This document shows, piece by piece, positions 8,261 to 17,732 of a stretch of DNA of 45,421 bases. The translations under genes and the position numbers were made by a program. The notes beneath the pieces are model-generated. The model made no database searches, was not told where the DNA came from, and saw nothing but the letters and a program-made list of their open reading frames with translations. The stretch covers positions 1 through 45,421 of the forward strand of contig DASWKF010000019.1 of the NCBI GenBank assembly GCA_036396795.1, written 5' to 3'. The DNA comes from JAHEEM01 sp036396795. Its GTDB lineage: Bacteria; Pseudomonadota; Gammaproteobacteria; Steroidobacterales; Rariloculaceae. Each line of letters starts with the position of its first letter. The first letter of the stretch is position 1.

Positions 8261-9771
8261 CAGTCGCCCCGCGTGACCCGAAGTACCTCCTCCAAGGTGG
8301 TCGTGCCGTCCAGCACCCTGCGCATCCCGTCGTCACGGATCCCGGGTCCGCGTTTGCGCGCGTAGGCTTCCAGCGCATGCTCGCCGGCGCCATCATGGAT
8401 CATCGTCCGCATCGGCTCATCGATCGTCACGAGCTCATAGATGCCGGTGCGTCCCTGGTAGCCGCGTTCGTCGTCAGCGGCGCGAAACAGCTGCGGTGGC
8501 GCGCCGGGATCGACGCCCAGCAGCTTGCATTCGTAGTCGCTGGCCACATAGCCGACCCGTGTCTCCTTATTGAGCACTCTGACGAGCCGCTGCGCGAGGA
8601 CGCCGATCAGGCTCGATGACAATAAAAACGGCTCGACGCCCATGTCGCGAAGCCGCGTCACCGCGCCGACGGCCGTATTCGTGTGCAGCGTCGACAGCAC
8701 GAGATGGCCGGTCAGGCTCGCTTGCACGGCGATCTCGGCTGTCTCGAGGTCTCTGATCTCGCCCACCATGACGACGTCGGGGTCCTGACGCAGGATCGCC
8801 CGCAGGCCTCGCGCGAAAGTCATGTCGACTTTGGTATTGACCTGCGTCTGTCCGACGCCGTCGATGTGATACTCGATCGGATCCTCGACGGTGAGAATAT
8901 TGCGCGTCAGGTCGTTGATGCGCTCCAGTGAGGCATACAGCGTCGTGGTCTTTCCCGAGCCCGTCGGGCCGGTGACCAGCAGAATACCGTGCGGCCTGTG
9001 GATCAGCTCATCGACGATGCGCTGATCCCGTTCGGCCATGCCCAGATGCCTGAGATCGAGGCGCCCGGCCTGCTTGTCGAGCAGCCGCAGCACCACGCGC
9101 TCGCCGTGACCGGACGGAATCGTCGATACGCGGACGTCGACGGCCCTGCCCGCGATCCGCAGCGAGATTCGGCCGTCCTGCGGCAAGCGCTTCTCGGCGA
9201 TATCGAGCTTTGCCATGACCTTGACCCGCGACACGATCAAAGGCGCCACGGCGCGCCGTGACTGCAGAACCTCTTGCAATATGCCGTCGATACGAAAACG
9301 AACCGCGAGCCGGTTCTCGTAGGGCTCGATGTGAATGTCCGAGGCATGTTTCTTGACCGCTTCCGTCAAGACCGCGTTGATCAGGCGAATGATCGGGGCC
9401 TCGTCGTCGCTCTCGAGCAGATCCGACGGCTCCGGAAGCTGTTGGGCTACCTCGAACAGATTGGTCTCGCCATCCAAGCCCTCCATCATCGTCATCGCGG
9501 CGCCGCTCTCGTAGGTGAGCTGCAGCCGCGTGTCGAAGGTCTCGGCGTCGACGCGGGAATACTCGACCGGCGCTCGCACGAAGCGACGAACCTCGGCGAG
9601 GCTCAGCGTTGATGCGCCCTCGCGGTAGATCGCCTCGACGCGGCCGTCGTGCTGCGCCTGGATCAGCACGCCGTGACGCTTGGCGAACGCGAACGGCAAC
9701 CGCCTTGGAGCCGGCGCCACGCCGGCCGAGACCACGGCGACAGGGCCGAGCTCGCCGGGCTTAGCCGCCAT
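8260..9771 (-). CDS. gspE: Type II secretion ATPase GspE lacking the tetracysteine motif
   Basis: The product is 503 residues. It has an N2 domain, Walker A (VTGPTGSGKTT, about residues 267-276), an Asp box, Walker B and a His box (LSTLHTNTAVGA). It is a cytoplasmic hexameric ATPase that powers pseudopilus assembly. GspE normally carries a zinc-binding tetracysteine motif (CxxC ... CxxC) between the His box and YxGRTGIYEL. Here that region (about 400-440) contains only one Cys, at 415, and the expected pairs read as LNKE and DDER. The ATPase core is otherwise intact. The start overlaps the gspD end by 11 bp. Confidence 0.95.
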   Translation of the reverse strand: MAAKPGELGPVAVVSAGVAPAPRRLPFAFAKRHGVLIQAQHDGRVEAIYREGASTLSLAEVRRFVRAPVEYSRVDAETFDTRLQLTYESGAAMTMMEGLDGETNLFEVAQQLPEPSDLLESDDEAPIIRLINAVLTEAVKKHASDIHIEPYENRLAVRFRIDGILQEVLQSRRAVAPLIVSRVKVMAKLDIAEKRLPQDGRISLRIAGRAVDVRVSTIPSGHGERVVLRLLDKQAGRLDLRHLGMAERDQRIVDELIHRPHGILLVTGPTGSGKTTTLYASLERINDLTRNILTVEDPIEYHIDGVGQTQVNTKVDMTFARGLRAILRQDPDVVMVGEIRDLETAEIAVQASLTGHLVLSTLHTNTAVGAVTRLRDMGVEPFLLSSSLIGVLAQRLVRVLNKETRVGYVASDYECKLLGVDPGAPPQLFRAADDERGYQGRTGIYELVTIDEPMRTMIHDGAGEHALEAYARKRGPGIRDDGMRRVLDGTTTLEEVLRVTRGD

Positions 9772-11719
9772 CCGGTGCTCCGCCGGCGCCGCTCGGCTCA
9801 GGCTCGGCGGCGGGCGGCGGCTCCGAAATCCCGGGCAACAACGGCCGCTCCGCGTCGCGCATGAGTTGTATCGGCTCCTGAGCCTGCTGGAGCTGCAGAT
9901 CCCGAATGTAGTTGTACTTGGTGTTGGTCTCGAAGCTCGCCTGAATCGTGTCCCGCAGAATCGTCGGCCGAATGAAGACCATCAGATTGGTTTTGATGCG
10001 ATCCGTCGAGCGGGCCCGAAACAACCAGCCGAGTCCCGGGATCCGGCCGAGAAAAGGCACCCGCTGCTCGCTCTCGGTGAGCTGATCGTCGATGAGACCG
10101 CCGAGCACCAATATTTGTCGATCTTGGACGAAGACGGAGGTCGTGATCGTGCGGCTATTGGTAATGAGATCCACGGCCCCCGACGCTCCTGCGCTGATGC
10201 TGGATTGCTCCTGCTCGATATCGAGCTTCACGCCGCTGCCTTCGTTGATCTGCGGCGTGATTCTCAATCGCGTACCCACCTCCTCGCGCTGTATGGTCTG
10301 GAAGGGATTTACTGAGCCTTGATTGGCGCCGGTGTTGGTAAATTGGCCGGTGAGGAACGGGACTTCCTGGCCGACGCGGATCTCGGCCTCGGCATTGTCG
10401 AGCGTTACGATCGTGGGCGTGGCGATAATGTTCGTGGAGGCGTCGCCTTGCAAAGCCGTGAGTAGCGCCGCCCAGCTGGTGCCGGAGTCGCGGATGCGGC
10501 CGATTGCAAAGGTGATGCCGTCGGGCAGCTGTGACGGGCTGGCGGTGCCGCTGGCGCCGGCCGTGGCGAGCTGAGCGATGCCGAGGGTGGTCGAGCCGAA
10601 ATTCGTCAGACCGATGCCGTCGTCGGACTCCGCGCCTTCGAGCGCCCAAGTGATCCCGAGCTCGCCGGCCCGGTCTTCGGAGACCTCGACGATGATCGCG
10701 TCCACCTGCACCTGGGCGCGCGGAATATCGAGCCTGTCGATGAGCGCTCTCACGTTTTGCTGTGTGTTGGCCGGCGCATTGATCACCAGGGAATTCGTCC
10801 CGGCGTCGGCCCAAATGCTGATAGCGCCGGTCGGGCCCGCAGCGCCTTCGCCGGTCGTCGGGGCAGCGCCGAATTGTGCCTGCAGATTGGTCGCGAGCCC
10901 CTCGGCGTCGGCATAGTTCAAATAGCGAACGATCGTGTCGCCGCCGTTCTGCGAGGGCGTGTCGAGGTGCGCCACGAGCGCTCGGTAGCGCAGCCGGTTG
11001 TATTCCGATCCACTGATGAGGACGCTGTTGGTGCGCTCGTCGGCCGCGATCTGTGCCGCCGGCGCGCCGCCGGCGGCTGCGGTGGCCTGGTTGAGCGCGG
11101 TCAGCATCCGCACGACCTCGGAGGCCGAAGCGTTCTCGAGGCGTATGACCTCGATATCCTCGGTGGCCGCGCGGTCCATTTGCGCGATGATGCCGAGCAT
11201 GCGGGTCACGTTCGCCGCGCGGTCGGCGATGATCAGCATGTTGGAGGTCTGATGCGCGGCCAGGTGGCCGTACTGCGGAATCAGCGGGCGCAGGATCGGC
11301 ACCAGCTGCGCGGCGCCGACGTTCCTGAGCACCACGGTTTGGGTGACGATGTCGTCGCCCGTCGCCCCGGGGCCGGCCGTGGGCAGCTGCCGGGCGTTCG
11401 CATCCGGGATGATCTTGACGACATCGCCCGAATCGAGCGCGGCGTAGCCGTGCACCTGCAAGGTGGCCAGGAAGGCTTCGTAAAACGCCTCGGGCGTCAT
11501 CGGCGAGAACGACAACAAGGTGACTTGCGCTCTGACTCTCGGGTCGACGAGGAAATTTCGTCCGGTGACCGCGCCGACCGCCTCGATGATCTGGCGGATG
11601 TCGGCCTCGCGATAGTTCGGCATGATCTGCTGGCCTGCCACCTGGGCTCGTGCAGCACCTGCGGCGGCCATGCCCAGCACCAGCGAAGACGCAAGGATCG
11701 TTATGACATGGTTGCGCAT
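9761..11719 (-). CDS. gspD: Type II secretion outer-membrane secretin GspD
   Basis: The product is 652 residues. A Sec signal peptide (residues 1 to about 25, ending AGAARA) is followed by the N0 domain (NYREADIRQIIEAVGAVTGRNF), N1-N3 repeats and a C-terminal secretin beta-barrel domain with the signature VPFLGRIPGLGWLF. It forms the outer-membrane channel for folded exoproteins. The ATG at 11719 is chosen because it opens the signal peptide and has GGAG at the right distance; the frame continues 16 codons upstream without signal features. A Pro/Glu/Gly-rich tail ends the protein. It lies 57 nt after gspC. Confidence 0.95.
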   Translation of the reverse strand: MRNHVITILASSLVLGMAAAGAARAQVAGQQIMPNYREADIRQIIEAVGAVTGRNFLVDPRVRAQVTLLSFSPMTPEAFYEAFLATLQVHGYAALDSGDVVKIIPDANARQLPTAGPGATGDDIVTQTVVLRNVGAAQLVPILRPLIPQYGHLAAHQTSNMLIIADRAANVTRMLGIIAQMDRAATEDIEVIRLENASASEVVRMLTALNQATAAAGGAPAAQIAADERTNSVLISGSEYNRLRYRALVAHLDTPSQNGGDTIVRYLNYADAEGLATNLQAQFGAAPTTGEGAAGPTGAISIWADAGTNSLVINAPANTQQNVRALIDRLDIPRAQVQVDAIIVEVSEDRAGELGITWALEGAESDDGIGLTNFGSTTLGIAQLATAGASGTASPSQLPDGITFAIGRIRDSGTSWAALLTALQGDASTNIIATPTIVTLDNAEAEIRVGQEVPFLTGQFTNTGANQGSVNPFQTIQREEVGTRLRITPQINEGSGVKLDIEQEQSSISAGASGAVDLITNSRTITTSVFVQDRQILVLGGLIDDQLTESEQRVPFLGRIPGLGWLFRARSTDRIKTNLMVFIRPTILRDTIQASFETNTKYNYIRDLQLQQAQEPIQLMRDAERPLLPGISEPPPAAEPEPSGAGGAPDGG

Positions 11720-11776
11720 CGGAAACTCCATCCGCGGCTGCCGGCGGATCCTAGGCCGTAATCTCACTCGCCGACC

Positions 11777-12784
11777 CTACTGCCGATCCTCGGCGAGTTG
11801 TTGAAGGCTGCTCGTGTCGATGACCAGGACCTCGGGTTGGCCGTCTCTAACGACCGTGACGTTGGCCATCGTCGCCTCGCCGAGCGCCTGGAACACCTGC
11901 AGACCGCTGCCGGGATCGGTGAGCGGCGTGCCGTTGATATCCGTCACGATGTCGTTCGCCTGCAGGCCGAGAGACTCGAAAGCCGCCTGGTTTTGCGCGG
12001 GCGTCACGCGGAATCCGATCATCTGCCCCTGATCGATGAACGGTGCCACTCTGAGCACGTCCGACAGGCGCGAGGCGTTCTCGCTGATGACGTCCCGCAG
12101 CGAAGCGCCCTCGTCCGTGGGCTGCGCGACGGGCAGCGGCGCGGCGGCGCGCGGCGAGGTCGCCGAAGGTTCCTTGGGGAGGCGCAGCGTTTCCAGCCGG
12201 CCGCCACGATTCAGAATCACGCGGTCCTCGTAAACGGCGTGCAGCAACGCGCCGTTGGTGTTATCGATCGATTCCTTGACGAAGTAAGTCTTTTCGGCCG
12301 TGCGGTTGGCGGCGATGATGGCCCAACCGCTCTGATTGTCGTCGCTGGAGACGATCCCGCGGAGCAGCAGGCTCAGCGTCGTGTCCGGCGCGTCGACAGG
12401 TGTCTCGGCCAGCAGCGTCGGCTCGCCCGATGCTTCACCGAACAAGTGCGCGTTGACGATGGGGGAGACGTCGAAAGCCGACGCGCTCGCCGCCGCCGCT
12501 CCGGAAGGCACCACGATGTCGCCTGCGATCGCTTCGGGCGACGGCCCCGGAACGACGGCCCAGGTGAGCTTGGCGAGCTGATAGGCGATCCCGACCAGGA
12601 GCACGGCGCTGGCGCCTCCGGGCAGGTAGCGGTTGCCGTCGCTCACCCATCGGCTGAGCGGTCGCTCCTTCCATTGGAGAATTCGTGTCGCGAGGTCCAT
12701 CGTCCAGTCTAGAGCCCCGGGCCTGGCCAGCTTGCCTAGCCGCTCATCATAGGGAGGCGGGGCGGCTCGGACAAGGGACAACAT
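11777..12784 (-). CDS. gspC: Type II secretion inner-membrane protein GspC
   Basis: The product is 335 residues: a cytoplasmic N-terminus, one transmembrane segment (about 57-76), a homology-region domain that contacts GspD (about 105-205), a Pro/Ala linker and a C-terminal PDZ domain (about 245-325). GspC links the inner-membrane platform to the secretin. It is first in the gspC-D-E-F operon. The ATG at 12784 gives the full N-terminus; an alternative ATG at 12700 would still leave a 28-residue segment before the membrane helix. It is divergent from clpS, with 111 bp between. Confidence 0.88.
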   Translation of the reverse strand: MLSLVRAAPPPYDERLGKLARPGALDWTMDLATRILQWKERPLSRWVSDGNRYLPGGASAVLLVGIAYQLAKLTWAVVPGPSPEAIAGDIVVPSGAAAASASAFDVSPIVNAHLFGEASGEPTLLAETPVDAPDTTLSLLLRGIVSSDDNQSGWAIIAANRTAEKTYFVKESIDNTNGALLHAVYEDRVILNRGGRLETLRLPKEPSATSPRAAAPLPVAQPTDEGASLRDVISENASRLSDVLRVAPFIDQGQMIGFRVTPAQNQAAFESLGLQANDIVTDINGTPLTDPGSGLQVFQALGEATMANVTVVRDGQPEVLVIDTSSLQQLAEDRQ

Positions 12785-12895
12785 AAGCGTGTCACGGAGA
12801 TTTAACCCGCCTCGCAGCGCCCCCGGCCGAAACCGCGCCCACGCGCCCGTGACGGGGTGACTTTACTCGCCCGGCAGGCCCGATATCATGCTTAT

Positions 12896-13225
12896 ATGCC
12901 GGACGATCCTTATGATCGCGGAGAGGACCGTAGCCACGGCGTGGCGGTCGAAGAGGCCAAGCCGCGCCTCAAGGTTCCGCCGCTGTATAAAGTCGTGTTG
13001 CTCAACGACGACTTTACGCCGATGGAGTTCGTCGTTCAGGTGTTGCAAAGTATATTTGGGATGGACAGGCAGACGGCAACCCGCATCATGCTGGAGGTGC
13101 ACACCAAAGGAAAAGGCGTTTGCGGCGTGTACACGTACGAGATTGCCGAGACTAAGGTCGCACAAGTCTCGGGCCTTGCTGAGCAGCATCAGCATCCTTT
13201 GCTGTGCACCATGGAAGAAACCTGA
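12896..13225 (+). CDS. clpS: ClpS, adaptor for N-degron substrates
   Basis: The product is 109 residues. An unstructured N-terminal tail (1 to about 28) is followed by the ClpS core with LLNDDFTPMEFVV and the substrate-pocket segment LEVHTKGKGVCG. ClpS binds N-terminal Leu, Phe, Tyr or Trp and delivers substrates to ClpAP. The ATG at 12896 matches the family start; an earlier in-frame TTG/GTG region has no support. Its stop shares one base with the clpA start, so the two are translationally coupled. Confidence 0.95.
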   Translation: MPDDPYDRGEDRSHGVAVEEAKPRLKVPPLYKVVLLNDDFTPMEFVVQVLQSIFGMDRQTATRIMLEVHTKGKGVCGVYTYEIAETKVAQVSGLAEQHQHPLLCTMEET

Positions 13226-15510
13226 TGTTATCCGGAGATTTGGAATACTGTCTGAATGAGGCTTTCCAGCGCGCGCGGGATGCTCAGCACGAGTTCATCA
13301 CCGTCGAGCATCTATTGCTCGCGCTGCTCGATACGCCTCAGGTGCTGGACATACTCAAAGCCTGCGGCTTAGAGGTCGGAAGGCTTCGACGCGAGCTTAC
13401 GGAATTCATCAGCAAGTCGACGCCGCGACTGAACGCAGCCGCCGACGAGGCCGACGTGCAGCCGACGCTGGGATTTCAGCGCGTGCTGCAACGCGCCGTC
13501 TTTCACGTTCAATCCAGCGGCAGAAAAGAAGTTACGCCGGCGAACGTCCTGGTTGCGATCTTCAGCGAGAAGCAGTCTCAGGCCGTCTATCTGCTCGAGC
13601 TTCAGGACGTCACCCGCCTCGATGTCGTGAATTTCATTTCTCACGGCGTATCCAAGATCCACGGCGGTCGCTTGAGCGAGCGAGACGCGACCGCCGGCAT
13701 CGACGATGGCCGGGAAAGCCCCGAGCCCAGCGCTCTGGAGCGGTTCACGAGCAACTTGAATGCGTTGGCGCGCGAAGGGCGTATCGATCCGCTGATCGGG
13801 CGCGAGCTCGAAATCGAGCGAACGATCCAGATTCTCTGCCGGCGGCGCAAGAACAACCCGCTGTTCGTCGGTGAAGCCGGGGTCGGCAAGACCGCTTTGG
13901 CGGAAGGTCTGGCGCGGCGCATCGTCGAGGGCCAGGTTCCGGAGATCCTCAAGGACGGCACGATCTACGCCTTGGACATGGGATCTCTGATCGCGGGCAC
14001 CAAATACCGCGGTGATTTCGAGAAGCGCCTCAAAGGCGTGGTCGCGGAGCTGAAGAAGAAACCCGGCGCTATCTTGTTCATCGACGAGATCCATACCGTG
14101 ATCGGAGCGGGGGCGGCTTCGGGCGGCGTGATGGATGCCTCCAATCTGATCAAGCCGGTGTTGGCGAACGGCGAGCTGCGCTGCATTGGTTCGACGACGT
14201 ATACCGAATACCGAGGAATCTTCGAGAAGGACCACGCGCTGGCGCGGCGCTTCCAAAAGATCGATATCATCGAGCCGACGATCGACGAGACGGTGGCGAT
14301 TCTCAGGGGGCTGAAGAGCCGCTTCGAGGAACACCACAACGTCGTCTACGAGGACGACGCGCTCAAGGCCGCCGCCGAGCTGTCGAGCAAGCACATCAAC
14401 GACCGCTATCTGCCGGACAAAGCGATCGACGTCATCGATGAAGCCGGAGCCTATCAGCGCCTGCAACCGCCCGCCCGGCGCCGGGCAACCGTCGACGTCG
14501 AGTTGATCCAGAACATCGTCGCCAAGATGGCCCGCATCCCCGCGAAGACGGTGTCCGCGTCGGATCGCGACGTTCTGCGGTCCTTGGAGCGAGATCTCAA
14601 GCTGGTCATCTTCGGGCAGGACAAGGCGATAGCGGCCCTCGCCTCATCCATCAAGATGGCCCGATCCGGTCTCGGCGACGAGCGCAGGCCGATCGGCTCG
14701 TTCCTGTTCGCCGGGCCGACCGGCGTCGGCAAGACGGAAGTATCGCGCCAACTCGCGATGACCTTGGGCGTGGAGCTCATCCGCTTCGATATGTCGGAGT
14801 ACATGGAGCGGCACACGGTGTCGCGTCTGATCGGGGCGCCGCCGGGATACGTAGGTTTCGATCAAGGCGGCTTGTTGACCGAGGCCGTTACCAAGAATCC
14901 CCATTGCGTGGTGTTACTCGACGAGATCGAGAAGGCTCATCCGGAGGTCTTCAACTTGCTGTTGCAAGTCATGGATCACGGAGTCCTGACGGACAACAAC
15001 GGCCGCAAGGCGGATTTCCGCAACGTCACATTAATAATGACGACCAACGCCGGAGCCCAGGAAATGAGCCGCGCGTCGGTCGGCTTTACGCTCCAGGATC
15101 ACAGCAGCGACGCGATGGAAGTCATCAAGCGGCTGTTTTCGCCCGAGTTTCGCAATCGTCTCGATGCAATCATTCAGTTCGACGCTCTGGACGAGCTCTC
15201 GATCGCGCGGGTCGTGGACAAGCTCATCGTCGAGCTCGAAGCGCAGCTCGAGAAGAACGACGTCACGATCGAGCTCGAGCCCGCGGCCAGGACCTGGATC
15301 GCGACCGCCGGCTACGATAGGAAGATGGGGGCCCGCCCCATGGCCAGGATCATTCAGGAGCACATCAAACGTCCGCTGGCCGAGGAGCTCTTGTTCGGTA
15401 AGCTCGTTGACGGCGGTCATGTGCGGGTTGGGTTGAATCAGGCGTCTGACGGCCTGGTCCTGATACCCGAGCCGGTGAAGCCCGCCCTCGAGCAGCTTCC
15501 GGAAGCCTGA
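13225..15510 (+). CDS. clpA: ClpA, AAA+ unfoldase of the ClpAP protease
   Basis: The product is 761 residues, matching ClpA. It has an N-terminal ClpS-binding domain of two repeats (1 to about 145), AAA-1 with Walker A GEAGVGKTA (about 212) and Walker B AILFIDEIHT, and AAA-2 with Walker A GPTGVGKTE (about 495) and the ClpP-contact region. The ATG at 13225 overlaps the clpS stop and has GGAAGA upstream. It unfolds substrates for ClpP (not in this window). It converges on infA with only 27 bp between. Confidence 0.97.
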   Translation: MLSGDLEYCLNEAFQRARDAQHEFITVEHLLLALLDTPQVLDILKACGLEVGRLRRELTEFISKSTPRLNAAADEADVQPTLGFQRVLQRAVFHVQSSGRKEVTPANVLVAIFSEKQSQAVYLLELQDVTRLDVVNFISHGVSKIHGGRLSERDATAGIDDGRESPEPSALERFTSNLNALAREGRIDPLIGRELEIERTIQILCRRRKNNPLFVGEAGVGKTALAEGLARRIVEGQVPEILKDGTIYALDMGSLIAGTKYRGDFEKRLKGVVAELKKKPGAILFIDEIHTVIGAGAASGGVMDASNLIKPVLANGELRCIGSTTYTEYRGIFEKDHALARRFQKIDIIEPTIDETVAILRGLKSRFEEHHNVVYEDDALKAAAELSSKHINDRYLPDKAIDVIDEAGAYQRLQPPARRRATVDVELIQNIVAKMARIPAKTVSASDRDVLRSLERDLKLVIFGQDKAIAALASSIKMARSGLGDERRPIGSFLFAGPTGVGKTEVSRQLAMTLGVELIRFDMSEYMERHTVSRLIGAPPGYVGFDQGGLLTEAVTKNPHCVVLLDEIEKAHPEVFNLLLQVMDHGVLTDNNGRKADFRNVTLIMTTNAGAQEMSRASVGFTLQDHSSDAMEVIKRLFSPEFRNRLDAIIQFDALDELSIARVVDKLIVELEAQLEKNDVTIELEPAARTWIATAGYDRKMGARPMARIIQEHIKRPLAEELLFGKLVDGGHVRVGLNQASDGLVLIPEPVKPALEQLPEA

Positions 15511-15537
15511 GATCGATCGCCGTCGGCCGCGAACGCA

Positions 15538-15756
15538 TCAACGCGCTCGATAAATGATGCGGCCCTTCGTCAGATCGTAGGGCGTGAGCTCGATAGTGAC
15601 CTGATCACCCTTGAGGATGCGAATGTAGTTTTTCCGCATCTTCCCGGATATGTGCGCCGTAACGATATGGCCGTTCTCAAGCTCGACGCGGAAGGTCGTG
15701 TTCGGTAGCGTTTCTACCACGACGCCCTCCATCTGTATCGCTTCTTCTTTGGCCAT
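15538..15756 (-). CDS. infA: Translation initiation factor IF-1
   Basis: The product is 72 residues, the exact IF-1 length. It is one OB-fold: MAKEEAIQMEGVVVETLPN, FRVELENGHIVTAHISGKMR, LTPYDLTKGRIIYR. It binds the ribosomal A site during initiation. The ATG at 15756 is fixed by homology; the open frame further upstream is not coding. In E. coli a tRNA-Ser gene lies between clpA and infA; here the 27-bp gap leaves no room for one. Confidence 0.98.
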   Translation of the reverse strand: MAKEEAIQMEGVVVETLPNTTFRVELENGHIVTAHISGKMRKNYIRILKGDQVTIELTPYDLTKGRIIYRAR

Positions 15757-15823
15757 GTTCACATTAGAATCCTGGGGGCGCGGGATTGTTGCATATCCTG
15801 TCGCGGTACCGCAACGCCGCGCC

Positions 15824-16588
15824 TCATTTGTCTGCGCCGCCGGCGGATTCGCGGGTGCCGCGCCGGTGCCGGTATCGCTCGAAGTCATCGCGCCAGGAGC
15901 CGGGTGCTCGGCGCGGCTCGCAGAGTGCGGTGAGCTCGGCCAGAAAATCATCACGAGGCATCATTTTGGCTCCCAGGCTTTTCAAGTGGCCGGACCAGAC
16001 TTGGCAGTCGATGAGCTCGTAGCTTCGAGTCTGCAAGTATTCCACGGCATCGACAAATGCGAGCTTTGACGAATCCGTGAATTTCGAGAACATCGACTCG
16101 CCGAAAAACACCGAGCCGATCGCGAGCCCGTAGAGGCCGCCGACGAGATCGTCATCGCGCCAGGCTTCGAACGAATGCGCCCAGCCCAGTGCGTGCATCT
16201 CGCGATATGCACTGCACATCTGGGGGGTGATCCAGGTGGCGTTGGCGTGGCGTCGCGGCGCCGCGCAACTTCGAATGACGGCATCGAACGCGCAGTCGGC
16301 CGTGACTCGGAGCCGGGAGCGGCGGCGCGAGCGTCGCAGCCGCCTGGAGACATGCAAATCTTCCGGCCGCAGAATCGCGCGGGGATTCGGCGACCACCAC
16401 AGTATCGGCTGGCCCTCTTCATACCAGGGGAAGATCCCTTTTGGATAGGCGCTGAGGAGCCAGTCGCTGCTCAGGCTTCCGCCGACCGCGAGCAGGCCGT
16501 TCGGCTCGCTGAGCGCCTCGCGAGCCGGCGGAAACGCGTCGGGCCCCTCGGCGGCCGAGAGCCAGACAGGCCTGGAAGCCCCCTGCAT
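15824..16588 (-). CDS. aat: Leucyl/phenylalanyl-tRNA-protein transferase
   Basis: The product is 254 residues. It has the family motifs PNGLLAVGGSLSSDWLLSAYPKGIFPWY, PILWWSPNPRAI, and EVRD-like WITPQMCSAYREMHALGWAHSFEAW followed by GGLYGLAIGSVFFGESMFS. It transfers Leu or Phe from tRNA to N-terminal Lys/Arg, creating N-degrons read by ClpS and degraded by ClpAP, both encoded just upstream. The ATG at 16588 lies 4 bp after the preceding gene's stop, so the two are probably cotranscribed. The longer open frame to 17092 overlaps that gene and is a shadow. Confidence 0.96.
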   Translation of the reverse strand: MQGASRPVWLSAAEGPDAFPPAREALSEPNGLLAVGGSLSSDWLLSAYPKGIFPWYEEGQPILWWSPNPRAILRPEDLHVSRRLRRSRRRSRLRVTADCAFDAVIRSCAAPRRHANATWITPQMCSAYREMHALGWAHSFEAWRDDDLVGGLYGLAIGSVFFGESMFSKFTDSSKLAFVDAVEYLQTRSYELIDCQVWSGHLKSLGAKMMPRDDFLAELTALCEPRRAPGSWRDDFERYRHRRGTRESAGGADK

Positions 16589-16592
16589 TGCC

Positions 16593-17732
16593 TTATGCGC
16601 CGGCCGCGCGGTACGGAAGATGCGCCGCCAGCTCTTCCATGTAGGCGTCGACATGGCGCTGCTCCCGCAGCAGCAAGTCCGCCAGCGCCCCGTTGAAGCG
16701 TGGATTCGACAGCCAGTGGCTCGACCAGGTCGCCGTAGGCACGAATCCGCGGCTGATCTTGTGCTCCCCCTGCGTGCCCGGCTCGAAGCGCGAGAGCCCT
16801 TCGCGTATGCAGTAGTCGATGCCCTGGTAGTAGCAAGCCTCGAAATGCAGGCTGTGAAAATCCACGAGGCTGCCCCAATAGCGGCCGTAGAGACAATCGG
16901 GGCCGCGAAAGCAAATCGCGGCCGCGATGGGATCGGCATTGAAGCTGGCCATGATGACGAGGACGTTCTCCGGCATCGTGGCCGAGATTTCGGCGAAGAA
17001 TTCCCGATTGAGATACGGTAGCCGGCCGCGCCGCAGGAACGTGCGGCTGTAGAAGTCGAACGCCGCATCCCAGTCGCTATCGCTGAGCGCATCGCCGCGT
17101 AAGTGCTCGAAGCGAATGCCCGCTTCTCCTATGCGGCGGCGTTCCCGGCGTGCCTTTTTGCGTTTCGCGGACGTGAAGCCCGCCAGAAAGTCGTCGAAAT
17201 CGCCGTAAGCGTCGTTTCGCCAGTGAAACTGATAGCCTTTTCGCGACAGCAATCCGTGCTCCGTGAGAAACGCATGCTGCTCGTCGGCGGGAAACAGGAT
17301 GTGCAGCGAGGACGCTTCGATGCGTTCTCCGAGATTCCTGGCGCCTTCCATGAGCGCGGACGCAACGGCAGAGAACGGCTCATCGCAGGCGACCAGCAGA
17401 CGGGGGCCTGCGGCGGGCGTGAACGGGACGGCGCTGACGAGCTTCGGGTAATAGGAGAGACCGGCTTGATCGTAGGCCTGGGCCCATCCCCAATCGAACA
17501 CGAACTCGCCGCGCGAATCGTGCTTGATATAAAGGGGTAGGGCGCCGATCATCTGATTCGCCTCGTTGAACGCGAGGACGTGTTGCGGCTCCCAGGCGGT
17601 GCCGGCGCCGACGCAGCCCGAGCTTTCGAGCGCCGCGAGGAACTCGTGGCGGACCAGCGGCGCGTCGCCGGCGAGTCGGTTCCACGCGGCGGCATCGACA
17701 TCCCGGAGATTCGACGCGTAACTCAGTCGCAC
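16593..17732 (-). CDS. FemAB/GNAT-like acyltransferase (COG3146)
   Basis: The product is 379 residues and belongs to the COG3146 (DUF482) group, a double-GNAT fold related to FemAB peptidoglycan aminoacyltransferases. Recognisable segments are HIKHD-like LYIKHDSRGEFVFDWGWAQAY, AKRKKARRERRRI, FFAEISATMPENVLV and LYGRYWGS...LHFEACYYQGIDYCI. No signal peptide is present. The biochemical role of the family is not firmly known; the aminoacyl-tRNA theme is shared with aat, 4 bp downstream. It is divergent from ftsK. Confidence 0.85.
   Translation of the reverse strand: MRLSYASNLRDVDAAAWNRLAGDAPLVRHEFLAALESSGCVGAGTAWEPQHVLAFNEANQMIGALPLYIKHDSRGEFVFDWGWAQAYDQAGLSYYPKLVSAVPFTPAAGPRLLVACDEPFSAVASALMEGARNLGERIEASSLHILFPADEQHAFLTEHGLLSRKGYQFHWRNDAYGDFDDFLAGFTSAKRKKARRERRRIGEAGIRFEHLRGDALSDSDWDAAFDFYSRTFLRRGRLPYLNREFFAEISATMPENVLVIMASFNADPIAAAICFRGPDCLYGRYWGSLVDFHSLHFEACYYQGIDYCIREGLSRFEPGTQGEHKISRGFVPTATWSSHWLSNPRFNGALADLLLREQRHVDAYMEELAAHLPYRAAGA

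Noticed and set aside
15511..15537. tRNA-Ser gene expected between clpA and infA as in E. coli
   Set aside because: The gap is only 27 bp.
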